64,000 nucleotides of DNA from Lachnospiraceae bacterium (GTDB taxonomy: Bacteria; Bacillota; Clostridia; Lachnospirales; Lachnospiraceae): contig JAEETA010000006.1 in assembly GCA_016286555.1 (NCBI GenBank), positions 1 through 64,000 on the forward strand, written 5' to 3'. The notes below the pieces were generated by a model. That model was not told where the DNA came from and searched no databases. It saw only the letters and a list, made by a program, of their open reading frames with translations. Made by a program: the position numbers and the translations under genes. Within the stretch, counting starts at the first letter, position 1; each line of letters begins with the position of its first letter. Shown in pieces: positions 40,910 through 49,640 of the stretch.

Positions 40910-40990
40910 AGATGGTTGATGAAAGTCAACTATTCTCCCCCCCTCATAAGAAACGCGAAGGTGCTCAGGCTTGGTCCTGAGCATTTTCGT
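40910..40990 (+). ncRNA. Candidate small regulatory RNA with C-rich loop
   Basis: Predicted from a -10 box at 40898-40903 and an intrinsic terminator at 40962-40987 (TGCTCAGG/CCTGAGCA, 6-base loop, then TTTTCG). The ~80-base transcript would have a 5' hairpin (40915-40930), an unpaired segment containing CTCCCCCCCTC (40935-40945) and the terminator hairpin. C-rich single-stranded stretches in Firmicutes sRNAs pair with Shine-Dalgarno sequences (family knowledge). A 22-codon ORF inside lacks a ribosome site. Expression is unproven. The rest of the 40777-41157 gap has no gene. Confidence 0.5.
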
Positions 40991-41060
40991 ATTCGCAAAA
41001 CCCCTTGAAAACACGAAAACAGTACAGCTTGTACGGACGCCAGTTTTTATCGTTTTTTTA

Positions 41061-41089
41061 TTGACTGAAGGCAGGCAAAACCATAAAAT
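41061..41089 (+). promoter_or_regulatory. Promoter of the tandem-receiver gene
   Basis: TTGACT (41061-41066), 17-base spacer, TAAAAT (41084-41089), followed by a ~60-base leader. It lies after the sRNA terminator, so the two transcripts are independent. Confidence 0.8.
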
Positions 41090-41157
41090 AGTTAGGAGAA
41101 TATCCTAATGTAACTGCGACCGTTCGCAGGAAGCGGGATTTCCCGAAAGAGGTAACT

Positions 41158-41916
41158 ATGGGTAACGCATGGGTGATCAGAGAGAGCAGGAAATATCTCA
41201 CCGGCAACCTGGTGGATCGTCTGAATTCTCTGGAGCATAATGTGATCGAAATGGCTCCCGATATGGAGACCATTTCGAAATATTCGATCCACGACGGTGC
41301 GATCCTGATCTTTGTGGACCAGGATGTGCTGGATAAGCAGCAGGCCCTCATTTATCTCCGCGACATTGCGGTGGAGAATGAGATCCCCGTCTTTTTGATG
41401 GGACTGCCCCTGGACATCGAATCCATCAAATCCATCATCCCGGATTCCGCCATCGAGGACGAGTTTTTCCGTCCCCTGGACATTCCGGCTATCGTGGAAG
41501 AGGTCAATCAGTTCCTCTCCAATAACAATTCGCAGATCAAAAAGAAGATCCTGGTAGTGGACGACTCGGGCATGATGCTCCGGAACGTGAAAAAGCTCCT
41601 GGGAGACAAATATCAGGTGATCCTGGCCAATTCCGGCGCCATGGCCATCAAGTATCTGACCCTGGACAGACCGGATCTGATGCTTCTGGATTACGAGATG
41701 CCGGTCATCAACGGCAAGCAGGTCATGGAGATCATCCGGACGGAGAACGACTTCGCCGGTGTGCCCGTCTTTTTCCTCACCAGCAGGAACGACCGGGAGA
41801 CCATCATGGATGTGATGGGCTTGAAGCCGGAAGGGTACCTCCTTAAATCCCTGTCCGCAGAGGATTTTGTAAGGACCATCGATGACTTCTTTGAGAAGCG
41901 CAAGAAGATTAATTAA
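41158..41916 (+). CDS. Two-receiver response regulator without output domain
   Basis: A 252-residue protein starting MGNAWVIRESRKYLTGNLVD after AGAGG. Residues ~1-120 look like a degenerate receiver (LIFVDQD at the phosphosite strand, FRPLD where Lys is expected). Residues ~128-250 are a complete receiver: acidic pair Asp135-Asp136 in ILVVDDSGMML, phosphoacceptor Asp178 in LLDYEMP, Ser209 in LTSRND and Lys230 in YLLKS. No DNA-binding or enzymatic output domain follows, so it should act by protein interaction or as a phosphate relay or sink. No kinase lies beside it. It has its own promoter and a strong terminator (41923-41957). Confidence 0.85.
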   Translation: MGNAWVIRESRKYLTGNLVDRLNSLEHNVIEMAPDMETISKYSIHDGAILIFVDQDVLDKQQALIYLRDIAVENEIPVFLMGLPLDIESIKSIIPDSAIEDEFFRPLDIPAIVEEVNQFLSNNNSQIKKKILVVDDSGMMLRNVKKLLGDKYQVILANSGAMAIKYLTLDRPDLMLLDYEMPVINGKQVMEIIRTENDFAGVPVFFLTSRNDRETIMDVMGLKPEGYLLKSLSAEDFVRTIDDFFEKRKKIN

Positions 41917-41922
41917 GAGAAC

Positions 41923-41957
41923 AGCCATTCAGGTCTTCTTGAATGGCTTTTTCTTTT
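41923..41957 (+). terminator. Terminator of the tandem-receiver gene
   Basis: Stem AGCCATTCA/TGAATGGCT with an 8-base loop, followed by TTTTCTTTT. It also rules out an in-frame murE start at 41943, which would sit in the hairpin. Confidence 0.88.
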
Positions 41958-41975
41958 CGCAAGGGGGATTTTTTA

Positions 41976-43481
41976 ATGAACAACTTAGCAGAACTGCTGA
42001 AAGGCCTGGATTATGAGGTCTCGGCCCATGGAGCGGATGGATCGGACCTGTCCGACATCACCGTTACCGGGCTGGTGTATGACTCCAGAAAGGTGATCCC
42101 GGGCTGTATTTTTGTGTGTATTCCCGGCGTGAAGGTGGACGGCCATGACTTTGCCCTGCAGGCGGCGGACATGGGGGCTTCCGTCATCGTGGTATCCGGT
42201 CCCGTGGCGGGGTTAAATGATACCGGCGCAACCGTCATTCAGGTGCCCGACACCCGCTACGCGCTGGCATTTCTCTCCGCAGCATGGTTCGACCATCCCG
42301 CGGAGAAGCTGACCACCGTGGGTATCACCGGCACCAAGGGTAAGACCACCACCACCTACATGATCCGTTCCATTCTGGAAAATGCGGGACATAAGGTGGG
42401 CCTCATCGGTACCGTGGAGGTCATCATCGGCGACACCCACATCCACGCGGAAAATACCACTCCGGAGTCCTATCTGCTCCAGGAGTATTTTGCGAAAATG
42501 GTGGAGGCAGGGGTTGATACCGTTGTCATGGAAGTCTCCAGCCAGGCTCTGAAAATGCACAGATCCCAGGGATTTGTCTTTGATTACGGTATCTTTACCA
42601 ACCTGGAGCCCGACCACATCGCTCCCGGCGAGCATGAAAGTTTTGAAGAGTATCTGCAGTGCAAGTCTCTGCTGTTCAGGCAGTGCAGACACGGCATCGG
42701 CAACGGGGATGACGCCCATTTTGCACAGATCATGGAGGGTCACACCTGTGACCTGGAATCCTTCGGTATGGGGGAGACCTGTGACCTGCGGGCGAAGAAC
42801 ATTCAGCTGATCACGGGTCCCGGACAGCTGGGCGTCTCCTTCGAGACGGAAGGGGTATGGCCCCTCACCGTTCACGTGGCATCCCCCGGAAAATTCAGCG
42901 TGTACAATGCCCTGGCAGCCATCCTGCTCTGTAGACATTTCGGCGTAGGTACCGTAGAGCTCCTGAAAGCGCTGGAGCGTGTCCATGTCCGGGGCAGGAT
43001 CGAGCGGGTGCCCATTTCTCCCGATTACACCCTGCTCATCGATTACGCCCACAACGCAATGGCTTTAAAGAGCATCCTTACCTCCCTGCGGGCCTACGAG
43101 CCCGGGCGGCTGGTGTGCCTCTTCGGCTGCGGCGGCAACCGCTCCAGGGACCGTCGTTTTGAGATGGGAGAGGTCAGCGGACAGCTGGCGGATCTGACCA
43201 TCATCACTTCCGACAATCCCCGTTTCGAGGAGCCCCTGGACATCATCGCGGACATCCGCACCGGTATGCAACGGACCGACGGCGAGTATGTGGAGATCCC
43301 GGACCGGAAGGAAGCCATTCGCTATGCCATTTTACATGCCCGGAAAGGGGACATCATCGTCCTGGCGGGCAAGGGACATGAGGATTATCAGGAGATCAAG
43401 GGAGTCAAGCATCCCATGGACGAGCGGGATCTGATCCGTGACATCCTGCAGGAAGAGGGGATCACTCCCATCGCGGAGTAG
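41976..43481 (+). CDS. murE: UDP-MurNAc-tripeptide synthetase (meso-DAP-adding MurE)
   Basis: A 501-residue Mur ligase adding the third stem-peptide residue to UDP-MurNAc-L-Ala-D-Glu. It starts MNNLAELLKGLDYEV after GGGGG. Motifs: an N-terminal GLVYDSRKVIPGCIFVCIPG, the ATP loop VGITGTKGKTTTT, NTTPESYLLQ, VMEVSSQALKMHR, FTNLEPDHIAPGEH and, in the C-terminal domain, TSDNPRFEEP. The DNPR motif binds meso-diaminopimelate, so the wall is probably DAP type; the usual DNPRxEdP reads DNPRFEEP here. priA follows after 8 bases. No other mur or division genes are nearby, so this is separate from any dcw cluster. Confidence 0.92.
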   Translation: MNNLAELLKGLDYEVSAHGADGSDLSDITVTGLVYDSRKVIPGCIFVCIPGVKVDGHDFALQAADMGASVIVVSGPVAGLNDTGATVIQVPDTRYALAFLSAAWFDHPAEKLTTVGITGTKGKTTTTYMIRSILENAGHKVGLIGTVEVIIGDTHIHAENTTPESYLLQEYFAKMVEAGVDTVVMEVSSQALKMHRSQGFVFDYGIFTNLEPDHIAPGEHESFEEYLQCKSLLFRQCRHGIGNGDDAHFAQIMEGHTCDLESFGMGETCDLRAKNIQLITGPGQLGVSFETEGVWPLTVHVASPGKFSVYNALAAILLCRHFGVGTVELLKALERVHVRGRIERVPISPDYTLLIDYAHNAMALKSILTSLRAYEPGRLVCLFGCGGNRSRDRRFEMGEVSGQLADLTIITSDNPRFEEPLDIIADIRTGMQRTDGEYVEIPDRKEAIRYAILHARKGDIIVLAGKGHEDYQEIKGVKHPMDERDLIRDILQEEGITPIAE

Positions 43482-43489
43482 ACAGCAGT

Positions 43490-45727
43490 TTGGATAAGAG
43501 ATACGCAGATGTCATTCTGGACATCAAGATCAGTCAATTGGATCGTCCCTTCAGCTATCGGGTACCGGAGTATCTGCAGCAGGACCTGGGAGTGGGAGAT
43601 CCGGTGACGGTACCTTTCGGCAGGGGCAATACGCCTCGGAAGGGCTTTGTCATCGGATTTCGGGACAGTGTAAATATGCCGGCCGATGCCGTGAAGGACA
43701 TTGCGGGCCTTGCCCCCAAGGGGGTATCCGCAGAGGAGCGGACGCTGGATCTGGCAGCCTTTTTACGGCGCCGCTACGGAGGGACATTTTCCCAGGCCTT
43801 AAAGACGGTGCTTCCCGCCAAGGCCAGTGTGGAGAAGCTCACCTTCCGGTACATCCGGGCAAATGCTTCCAGAGAGGAGCTCATCAGCGCTCTGGGAGAG
43901 GCACAGCGCAAGCATCAGCGGGCCAAGGTCCGGATCCTGGAAGCGGTGCTGGAGGAGGAAGAGATCCCCTACACCTGGGTCACTTCCAAGCTGGGGGTCA
44001 GCGGTCAGACCATTTCGGGGCTGGAGCGCAGCGGCCTCCTGCAGATCATCACCACCAGAGAGTATCGCAATCCCGTGCATCTGGGAGAAGAGACCGAGGA
44101 ACGGGTGACCTTAAATGAGCAGCAGCGGCAGGCGGTGAACGGCATCCTGGGGGATGCCACGGAAGGACGCTGGGAAGGAAGGCGCAGGTACCTGATCCAC
44201 GGCGTCACCGGCAGCGGCAAAACGGAGGTCTACATGGCTCTCATCGAAGAGGTGATCCGCCATGGCAGACAGGCCATATTCCTGATCCCGGAGATCGCTC
44301 TGACCTACCAGACCCTGCTCCGGTTTTACCGGAGATTCGGCAACCGGGTCAGCGTGCTCCATTCCGGCTTAAGTGCCGGGGAAAAATACGATCAGTGTCA
44401 GCGGGCTCTTGCAGGGGAGATCGATGTGATCATCGGCCCCAGATCCGCGCTGTTTACCCCTTTCCCCAATGTGGGGATCATCATTTTGGACGAGGAGCAC
44501 GAGAGCAGCTACAAGTCCGACAATGTACCGAAATACCACGCAAGAGAGGTGGCGGAATACCTGGCGGATGCAGGGCAGGCAGCCCTGGTGCTGGGAAGTG
44601 CCACGCCTTCCGTGGAGGCCTATGCCGCCGCCCGGGCGGGAGAGTATCAGCTGTACCGTCTCACGGACCGGGCAGGTGCGGGGAGTCTTCCCACGGTGGA
44701 GATCACGGACCTTCGGCAGGAGCTGGCTTCCGGGAACCGTTCCATCTTCGGCAGACGCCTTCAGGAGCTCTTAAGAGACCGGCTGGCGCGGGGAGAGCAG
44801 AGCATGCTCTTTCTCAACAGAAGGGGCTATGCGGGATTCCTTTCCTGCAGAGCCTGCGGAGAAGCCCTGAAATGCCCCCATTGTGACGTGACTCTTTCTC
44901 TGCATGGCACAAATATGCTACAATGCCATTACTGCGGATATTCCATGCCGCGTCCCAAGGCATGTCCTTCCTGCGGTTCTCCCTACCTCATGCCCTTCCG
45001 GGCGGGAACGGAGCAGGTGGAGGAGAAATTAAAAGAACTCCTGCCCGGTGTCCGTACCTTGCGGATGGACCGGGATACCACTTCCACGAAGGATGCCTAT
45101 GAGAAGATTCTGGCAGCTTTTATGAACGGAGAGGCGGACGTGCTCATCGGCACCCAGATGATCGTGAAGGGACATGATTTCCCCAGAGTGACTCTGGTGG
45201 GCGTGCTGGCAGCAGATCTGTCTCTTTCGGAAGGAGATTACCGCTCCGGCGAGCGCACCTTCCAGCTCCTGACCCAGGCCGTGGGCAGAGCAGGGCGAGC
45301 GGAGCTTCCGGGAGAAGCGGTGATCCAGACCTACCGTCCGGACCATTATGCGGTGCAGATGGCGGCATCCCAGGATTACGAGGGATTTTTCGCGCAGGAG
45401 ATGGATTACCGGAGCATGATGGACTATCCCCCCGCAGGACATCTTCTGGCGGTGCAGGTCTACGGACCCAATGAAAAACAGACCCTGAAATATGCAGAGG
45501 AGCTGGCAGCAGCAATGAAGGCTGCGGGCAGCAGCTGCAGAGTGCTGGGACCGGCTCCCGGAGCGCTGTCGAAGGTGAGAGACCTCTTCCGTTTTGCGAT
45601 CTACGGAAAGGGGAAGGATACGGCATCCCTCATCGCACTCAGGGAGAGTCTGGATTCCCTCATCGGACCCGCCCACAGAGGTCCCGAGTTTGTACAGTTT
45701 GATTTTGATCCGGTGAACATCCTTTGA
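43490..45727 (+). CDS. priA: Primosomal replication restart helicase PriA
   Basis: A 745-residue 3' to 5' helicase that reloads the replisome at stalled forks. The start is TTG at 43490, with GGAG about 11 bases upstream. Order: an N-terminal DNA-binding region (ILDIKISQLDRPFSYRVPEY), a winged-helix domain, a helicase core with Walker A GVTGSGKTEVYMAL and DEEH in IILDEEHESSYKS, and a zinc region with eight cysteines (CRACGEALKCPHCD and CHYCGY...CPSCGSPY). The later motif VLIGTQMIVKGHDFPRV is typical. It leads the conserved priA-def-fmt-rsmB-rlmN-stp-prkC-rsgA series. Confidence 0.95.
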   Translation: MDKRYADVILDIKISQLDRPFSYRVPEYLQQDLGVGDPVTVPFGRGNTPRKGFVIGFRDSVNMPADAVKDIAGLAPKGVSAEERTLDLAAFLRRRYGGTFSQALKTVLPAKASVEKLTFRYIRANASREELISALGEAQRKHQRAKVRILEAVLEEEEIPYTWVTSKLGVSGQTISGLERSGLLQIITTREYRNPVHLGEETEERVTLNEQQRQAVNGILGDATEGRWEGRRRYLIHGVTGSGKTEVYMALIEEVIRHGRQAIFLIPEIALTYQTLLRFYRRFGNRVSVLHSGLSAGEKYDQCQRALAGEIDVIIGPRSALFTPFPNVGIIILDEEHESSYKSDNVPKYHAREVAEYLADAGQAALVLGSATPSVEAYAAARAGEYQLYRLTDRAGAGSLPTVEITDLRQELASGNRSIFGRRLQELLRDRLARGEQSMLFLNRRGYAGFLSCRACGEALKCPHCDVTLSLHGTNMLQCHYCGYSMPRPKACPSCGSPYLMPFRAGTEQVEEKLKELLPGVRTLRMDRDTTSTKDAYEKILAAFMNGEADVLIGTQMIVKGHDFPRVTLVGVLAADLSLSEGDYRSGERTFQLLTQAVGRAGRAELPGEAVIQTYRPDHYAVQMAASQDYEGFFAQEMDYRSMMDYPPAGHLLAVQVYGPNEKQTLKYAEELAAAMKAAGSSCRVLGPAPGALSKVRDLFRFAIYGKGKDTASLIALRESLDSLIGPAHRGPEFVQFDFDPVNIL

Positions 45728-45795
45728 TGTGCGCCGCAAATAGAGGATAAGCAAGTGGCAGCCCGTACTGCTAAGGCCATAGGAGGTTTAAGAAA

Positions 45796-46302
45796 ATGGC
45801 AATCAGAAATATCAGAGAATTCGGCGATCCGGTTCTGAACAAGCCCTGCCGGGAGATTTCCGAGATGACGCCCAGAACCAGAGAGCTCATCGAGGACATG
45901 CTGGATACCATGTATGAAGCCGGCGGCGTAGGACTGGCGGCACCCCAGGTGGGCGTGCTGAAGCGTGTGGTGGTCATCGACGTAACGGGAGAGGATCCCC
46001 ACGTGCTCATCAATCCGAAGATCGTTTTTTCCGAGGGAGAGCAGACCGGTTCCGAAGGATGCCTGAGCCTTCCCGGAAAGGCAGGGACCGTCACCAGACC
46101 CAACCATGTGATCTGTGAGGCCCTGGATGCGGAAATGAATCCCATCACCCTGGAGGGAGAGGAACTCCTGGCCAGAGCCATCTGCCATGAGCTGGATCAT
46201 CTGGACGGACACCTCTACACCGAACTGGTGGAGGGAGAGCTCCAGACCGTAAACTATGACGATGATGAAGAAGACGAAGACGGCGCAAACGCAGAGGCAT
46301 AA
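45796..46302 (+). CDS. def: Peptide deformylase
   Basis: A 168-residue metalloenzyme removing the N-terminal formyl group from nascent proteins. It starts MAIRNIREFGDPVLNKPCRE after TAGGAGGTTT. The three PDF motifs are intact: GVGLAAPQVG (motif 1), EGCLSLPG (motif 2, metal-binding Cys) and CHELDHLDG (motif 3, HExxH). A short acidic C-terminal tail (DDDEEDEDGANAEA) is unusual but is probably disordered. fmt follows after 21 bases; the pair acts at both ends of the formyl-Met cycle. Confidence 0.96.
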   Translation: MAIRNIREFGDPVLNKPCREISEMTPRTRELIEDMLDTMYEAGGVGLAAPQVGVLKRVVVIDVTGEDPHVLINPKIVFSEGEQTGSEGCLSLPGKAGTVTRPNHVICEALDAEMNPITLEGEELLARAICHELDHLDGHLYTELVEGELQTVNYDDDEEDEDGANAEA

Positions 46303-46323
46303 TTCTCTTTTCGGAGGAACAGT

Positions 46324-47256
46324 ATGAAACTGATTTTTATGGGAACACCCGATTTTGCGGTAAGCAGTCTGGAAAGCCTCATCGCAGCGGGACATGAGAT
46401 CGCGCTGGTGGTGACCCAGCCCGACAGAGCCAAGGGCAGAAGTGACAAGCTTGTCTTTTCTCCCGTGAAGGAATGCGCGGTGCGCCACGGACTGGAAGTC
46501 TTCCAGCCCGAGAAGGTAAAGACCCCGGAAGCAGTGGAGGTCCTGCGGAATGCAACTCCCGATCTCATCGTGGTGGCAGCCTTCGGACAGATCCTCTCAA
46601 AGGAGATTCTGGAGCTGCCCAGATACGGATGCATCAATGTACACGCATCTCTCCTGCCCAAATATCGCGGCGCATCCCCCATCCAGCATGTGATCCTGAA
46701 CGGCGAGGAGCGTTCCGGCATCACCATCATGGAGATGAACGAGGGACTGGATACCGGTGACATCCTCCTGCAAAAGGAGCTGGTGCTGGCACCGGATGAG
46801 ACCTTCGAAACCCTGCACGACCGCCTGGCGGAGCTGGGAGGAGAGGCCATCACCGAGGCACTGACGGCCCTGGAAAAAGGGCAGCTGCAGGCCAGAGCCC
46901 AAAAGGAAGAGGAGAGCTGTTACGCACCCCTCATCCGCAAGGCCATGGGCAAGATGGACTTCAGTAAGGATGCGGCATCCCTGGATCGCCAGGTCCGTGC
47001 CATGAATCCCTGGCCCGGTGCCTATACCATGTACCGGGGCAAGATGATGAAGATCTACCGGGTGGCTTTGAGTGATGTGACCACCAAGGCGGCTCCCGGT
47101 ACCGTCCTCTTTGTGGACAAGGACAGCTTTACGGTTGCCTGCGGTCAGGGATCTCTGCAGATCCTGGAACTGCAGATGGAAGGCAAGAAGCGGATGGAAT
47201 GCAGCGCCTTCCTGCTGGGCAGCAGCCTGGAAGAGGGAACCGTACTGGGGAACTGA
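46324..47256 (+). CDS. fmt: Methionyl-tRNA formyltransferase
   Basis: A 310-residue enzyme formylating initiator Met-tRNA with 10-formyl-tetrahydrofolate. It starts MKLIFMGTPDFAVSSLESLI after CGGAGGAAC. Signature segments: FMGTPDFAV, VVAAFGQILSKEILELPRYG, INVHASLLPKYRGASPIQHV (catalytic Asn-His) and the C-terminal OB domain beginning VRAMNPWPGAYTMYRGK. Length is standard. rsmB starts 2 bases after its stop, so the two are coupled. Confidence 0.96.
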   Translation: MKLIFMGTPDFAVSSLESLIAAGHEIALVVTQPDRAKGRSDKLVFSPVKECAVRHGLEVFQPEKVKTPEAVEVLRNATPDLIVVAAFGQILSKEILELPRYGCINVHASLLPKYRGASPIQHVILNGEERSGITIMEMNEGLDTGDILLQKELVLAPDETFETLHDRLAELGGEAITEALTALEKGQLQARAQKEEESCYAPLIRKAMGKMDFSKDAASLDRQVRAMNPWPGAYTMYRGKMMKIYRVALSDVTTKAAPGTVLFVDKDSFTVACGQGSLQILELQMEGKKRMECSAFLLGSSLEEGTVLGN

Positions 47257-47257
47257 A

Positions 47258-48562
47258 ATGAATAATGTCAGAGAAATTACTCTGGAGGCACTGATGGCGC
47301 TGGAGCGGGAAGAAATCTACTCCGGCGTCTTGCTTTCCGGAGTCTTAAGTAAATACGACTACCTGGAACAGGGGGAGAAGGCATTTATCAAGCGTCTCTT
47401 CGAAGGCACCACGGAGCAGCGGATCTATCTGGACTATTGCATTGACCGCTTCTCCAAGACACCGGTGCGTAAAATGAAGCCGCTGATCCGCTCTCTGGTC
47501 CGCATGAGTGCCTACCAGATCTTCTTTATGGACAATGTCCCTGACGCCGCTGCGGTAAACGAAGCGGTGAAGATCTGCCGGAAGCGCAGCTTCGGGAATC
47601 TGTCCGGATTTGTGAATGCGGTACTGCGGAACCTTTCCCGGGGAAAAGCGGACATTCCGCTGCCGGATGAGCAGAAAGATCCGGCTTTCTTTTTGTCTGT
47701 ACGGTATTCCGTGCCCCGTTGGATGGCGGAGTACTTCCTGGGACTCTACGGCGTAGAAGGAGCGGAGCGCCTGCTGGGGGCTCTGCTGGAGGTGCATCCC
47801 GTTTCTATCCGTGTGCGCACGGATGCTACGGAGGAGCAGATCAGCCGGTTCCTGGCGGATGCGGAACGCGCCGGCGTGCAGCTGAAGCAAAGCAGCATTT
47901 TTGATCACATTTATCTGGCAGAGCATCTGGAGGGTGTGGCCTCCCTGCCGGGATATGAGGAAGGTCTCTTTACGGTGCAGGATGCCTCCTCGGCATTGGC
48001 CGTGTCGGCAGCAGGCATACGCCCCGGAGATCTGGTGGTGGACGCCTGTGCGGCCCCCGGAGGAAAGAGCCTGCTGGCCTGCGAACTGACGGGTCCTGAC
48101 GGGCGTGTCATTTCCAGAGACCGGAGCGAGGACAAATGCGATCGGATCCTGGAAAACGCGCAGCGTATGGGCGCGCAGCAGCTGGAAGCACAGGTCTTTG
48201 ACGCAACGGAGTCCGACCCTGCCCTGCAGGGAAAAGCGGACGTGCTGATCCTGGACGTGCCCTGCAGCGGCCTGGGCGTTCTGGGCAAAAAGCGGGACAT
48301 CAAGTATCGCATCACCCCCGAAAGTATGGAAGAGGTGGCGCGGCTCCAGGAACAGATCGTAGACGCTTCCTGGGAAATGGTGCGTCCCGGCGGTATCCTG
48401 CTGTATTCCACCTGTACCATCGGTCCCCGGGAGAACGAGGACCAGGTCCGCAGGATCCTGGAGAAATACCCCTTTGAAGCGGTGACAGAGGGACGACAGT
48501 TCCTGCCGGGCACCGACCCCTGCGACGGATTTTTCTATCAGGTACTGCGCAGAAAAGGATGA
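47258..48562 (+). CDS. rsmB: 16S rRNA m5C967 methyltransferase RsmB
   Basis: A 434-residue enzyme with an N-terminal NusB-like RNA-binding domain (~1-135; EITLEALMALEREEIYSGVL onward) and a C-terminal SAM-dependent methyltransferase. SAM motif VVDACAAPGGKSLLA, the catalytic cysteine motifs LDVPCSGLGVLG and LYSTCTIGPRENE, and FYQVLRRK at the end all match RsmB/Sun. It methylates C967 (E. coli numbering) of 16S rRNA. The start is the ATG immediately after fmt; a longer upstream frame inside fmt is not credible. Confidence 0.93.
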   Translation: MNNVREITLEALMALEREEIYSGVLLSGVLSKYDYLEQGEKAFIKRLFEGTTEQRIYLDYCIDRFSKTPVRKMKPLIRSLVRMSAYQIFFMDNVPDAAAVNEAVKICRKRSFGNLSGFVNAVLRNLSRGKADIPLPDEQKDPAFFLSVRYSVPRWMAEYFLGLYGVEGAERLLGALLEVHPVSIRVRTDATEEQISRFLADAERAGVQLKQSSIFDHIYLAEHLEGVASLPGYEEGLFTVQDASSALAVSAAGIRPGDLVVDACAAPGGKSLLACELTGPDGRVISRDRSEDKCDRILENAQRMGAQQLEAQVFDATESDPALQGKADVLILDVPCSGLGVLGKKRDIKYRITPESMEEVARLQEQIVDASWEMVRPGGILLYSTCTIGPRENEDQVRRILEKYPFEAVTEGRQFLPGTDPCDGFFYQVLRRKG

Positions 48563-48566
48563 CCTT

Positions 48567-49640
48567 ATGACAGATATGTCTCAAACAGAAAAAACTGATC
48601 TCAAGTCCTTAAACCTTGAGGAGCTGACAGAGCAGATCCTGGCCCTGGGAGAGAAAAAGTTCCGGGCAACCCAGATCTATGAGTGGATCCACAAAAAGCT
48701 CTGCACTTCCTTCGATGATATGACCAATCTCTCTGCAGCCTTTCGGGAGCAGTTAAAGGAGCAATTTACCCTTGCTTCTCTGGGGATCGAGCGGGTGCAG
48801 GAGTCTGCCACCGACGGCACGAAAAAGTATCTCTTCGAGCTGCAGGACGGGAATTACATCGAGAGCGTCTTTATGCGCTACAAGCACGGCAACAGTGTCT
48901 GCATTTCCTCCCAGGTGGGATGCCGCATGGGATGCTCCTTCTGTGCCTCCACCCTGGACGGTCTGGAGCGCTCCCTTTCCGCAGGAGAAATGCTGGAGCA
49001 GATCTATGCCATCACCCGGGAGACGGGAGAGCGTGTCTCCAATGTGGTGGTCATGGGAACGGGAGAGCCACTGGACAATTATGACAATCTCGTCAGATTT
49101 ATCCGCATGCTGACGGACGAAAACGGACTCCATATCAGCCAGCGAAACCTGACGGTGAGTACCTGCGGCCTGGTGCCCCGGATCTACGACCTTTCCAAAG
49201 AGCATTTCCAGATCACACTGGCCCTTTCCCTGCACGCCGTGACGGATGAGAAGCGGCAGGCTCTGATGCCCATTGCAAAGAAATACTCCATCCCCGAGCT
49301 GATGGAAGCCTGCGGTGCCTATTTTGAGGAGACCGGCAGACGGATGACCTTTGAGTACAGCCTGGTGGGAGGCGTCAACGACAGTGATGCGGATGCCGCA
49401 GGACTGGCCCGGCTGGCAGGCCCTCTGGGAGCCCATATCAACCTGATCCCGGTGAACCCCATCAAGGAACGGGATTACCGTGCTTCCGACCGCTCCAGAG
49501 TCCTGGCTTTTCAGAATAAACTTGAAAAAATGGGGATAAATGCTACAATTAGACGGGAACTTGGGCGCGACATCGACGGCGCCTGCGGACAATTGCGCAG
49601 ACGCAAGGCTGAGGAACAGCGGTGCCCGAGCGAAGGATGA
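48567..49640 (+). CDS. rlmN: Dual-specificity 23S rRNA/tRNA m2A methyltransferase RlmN
   Basis: A 357-residue radical SAM enzyme methylating A2503 of 23S rRNA and A37 of some tRNAs. The cluster motif is CRMGCSFCASTLDG (C-x3-C-x2-C); GNSVCISSQVG precedes it; VVMGTGEPLDNYDN and LSLHAVTDEKRQALMP follow. The C-terminal catalytic cysteine is in RRELGRDIDGACGQLRR. Start is the ATG at 48567, with an ATG 9 bases later as an alternative. Its stop overlaps the phosphatase start (ATGA). Confidence 0.95.
   Translation: MTDMSQTEKTDLKSLNLEELTEQILALGEKKFRATQIYEWIHKKLCTSFDDMTNLSAAFREQLKEQFTLASLGIERVQESATDGTKKYLFELQDGNYIESVFMRYKHGNSVCISSQVGCRMGCSFCASTLDGLERSLSAGEMLEQIYAITRETGERVSNVVVMGTGEPLDNYDNLVRFIRMLTDENGLHISQRNLTVSTCGLVPRIYDLSKEHFQITLALSLHAVTDEKRQALMPIAKKYSIPELMEACGAYFEETGRRMTFEYSLVGGVNDSDADAAGLARLAGPLGAHINLIPVNPIKERDYRASDRSRVLAFQNKLEKMGINATIRRELGRDIDGACGQLRRRKAEEQRCPSEG

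Noticed and set aside
40912-40980. 22-codon ORF (starting MVDESQLFSPP) inside the candidate sRNA
   Set aside because: No ribosome site precedes it, and it ends inside the terminator hairpin; a non-coding RNA fits better.
41943-41975. Upstream in-frame murE start (MAFSFRKG)
   Set aside because: It lies in the terminator hairpin of the previous gene; the ATG at 41976 has its own site.
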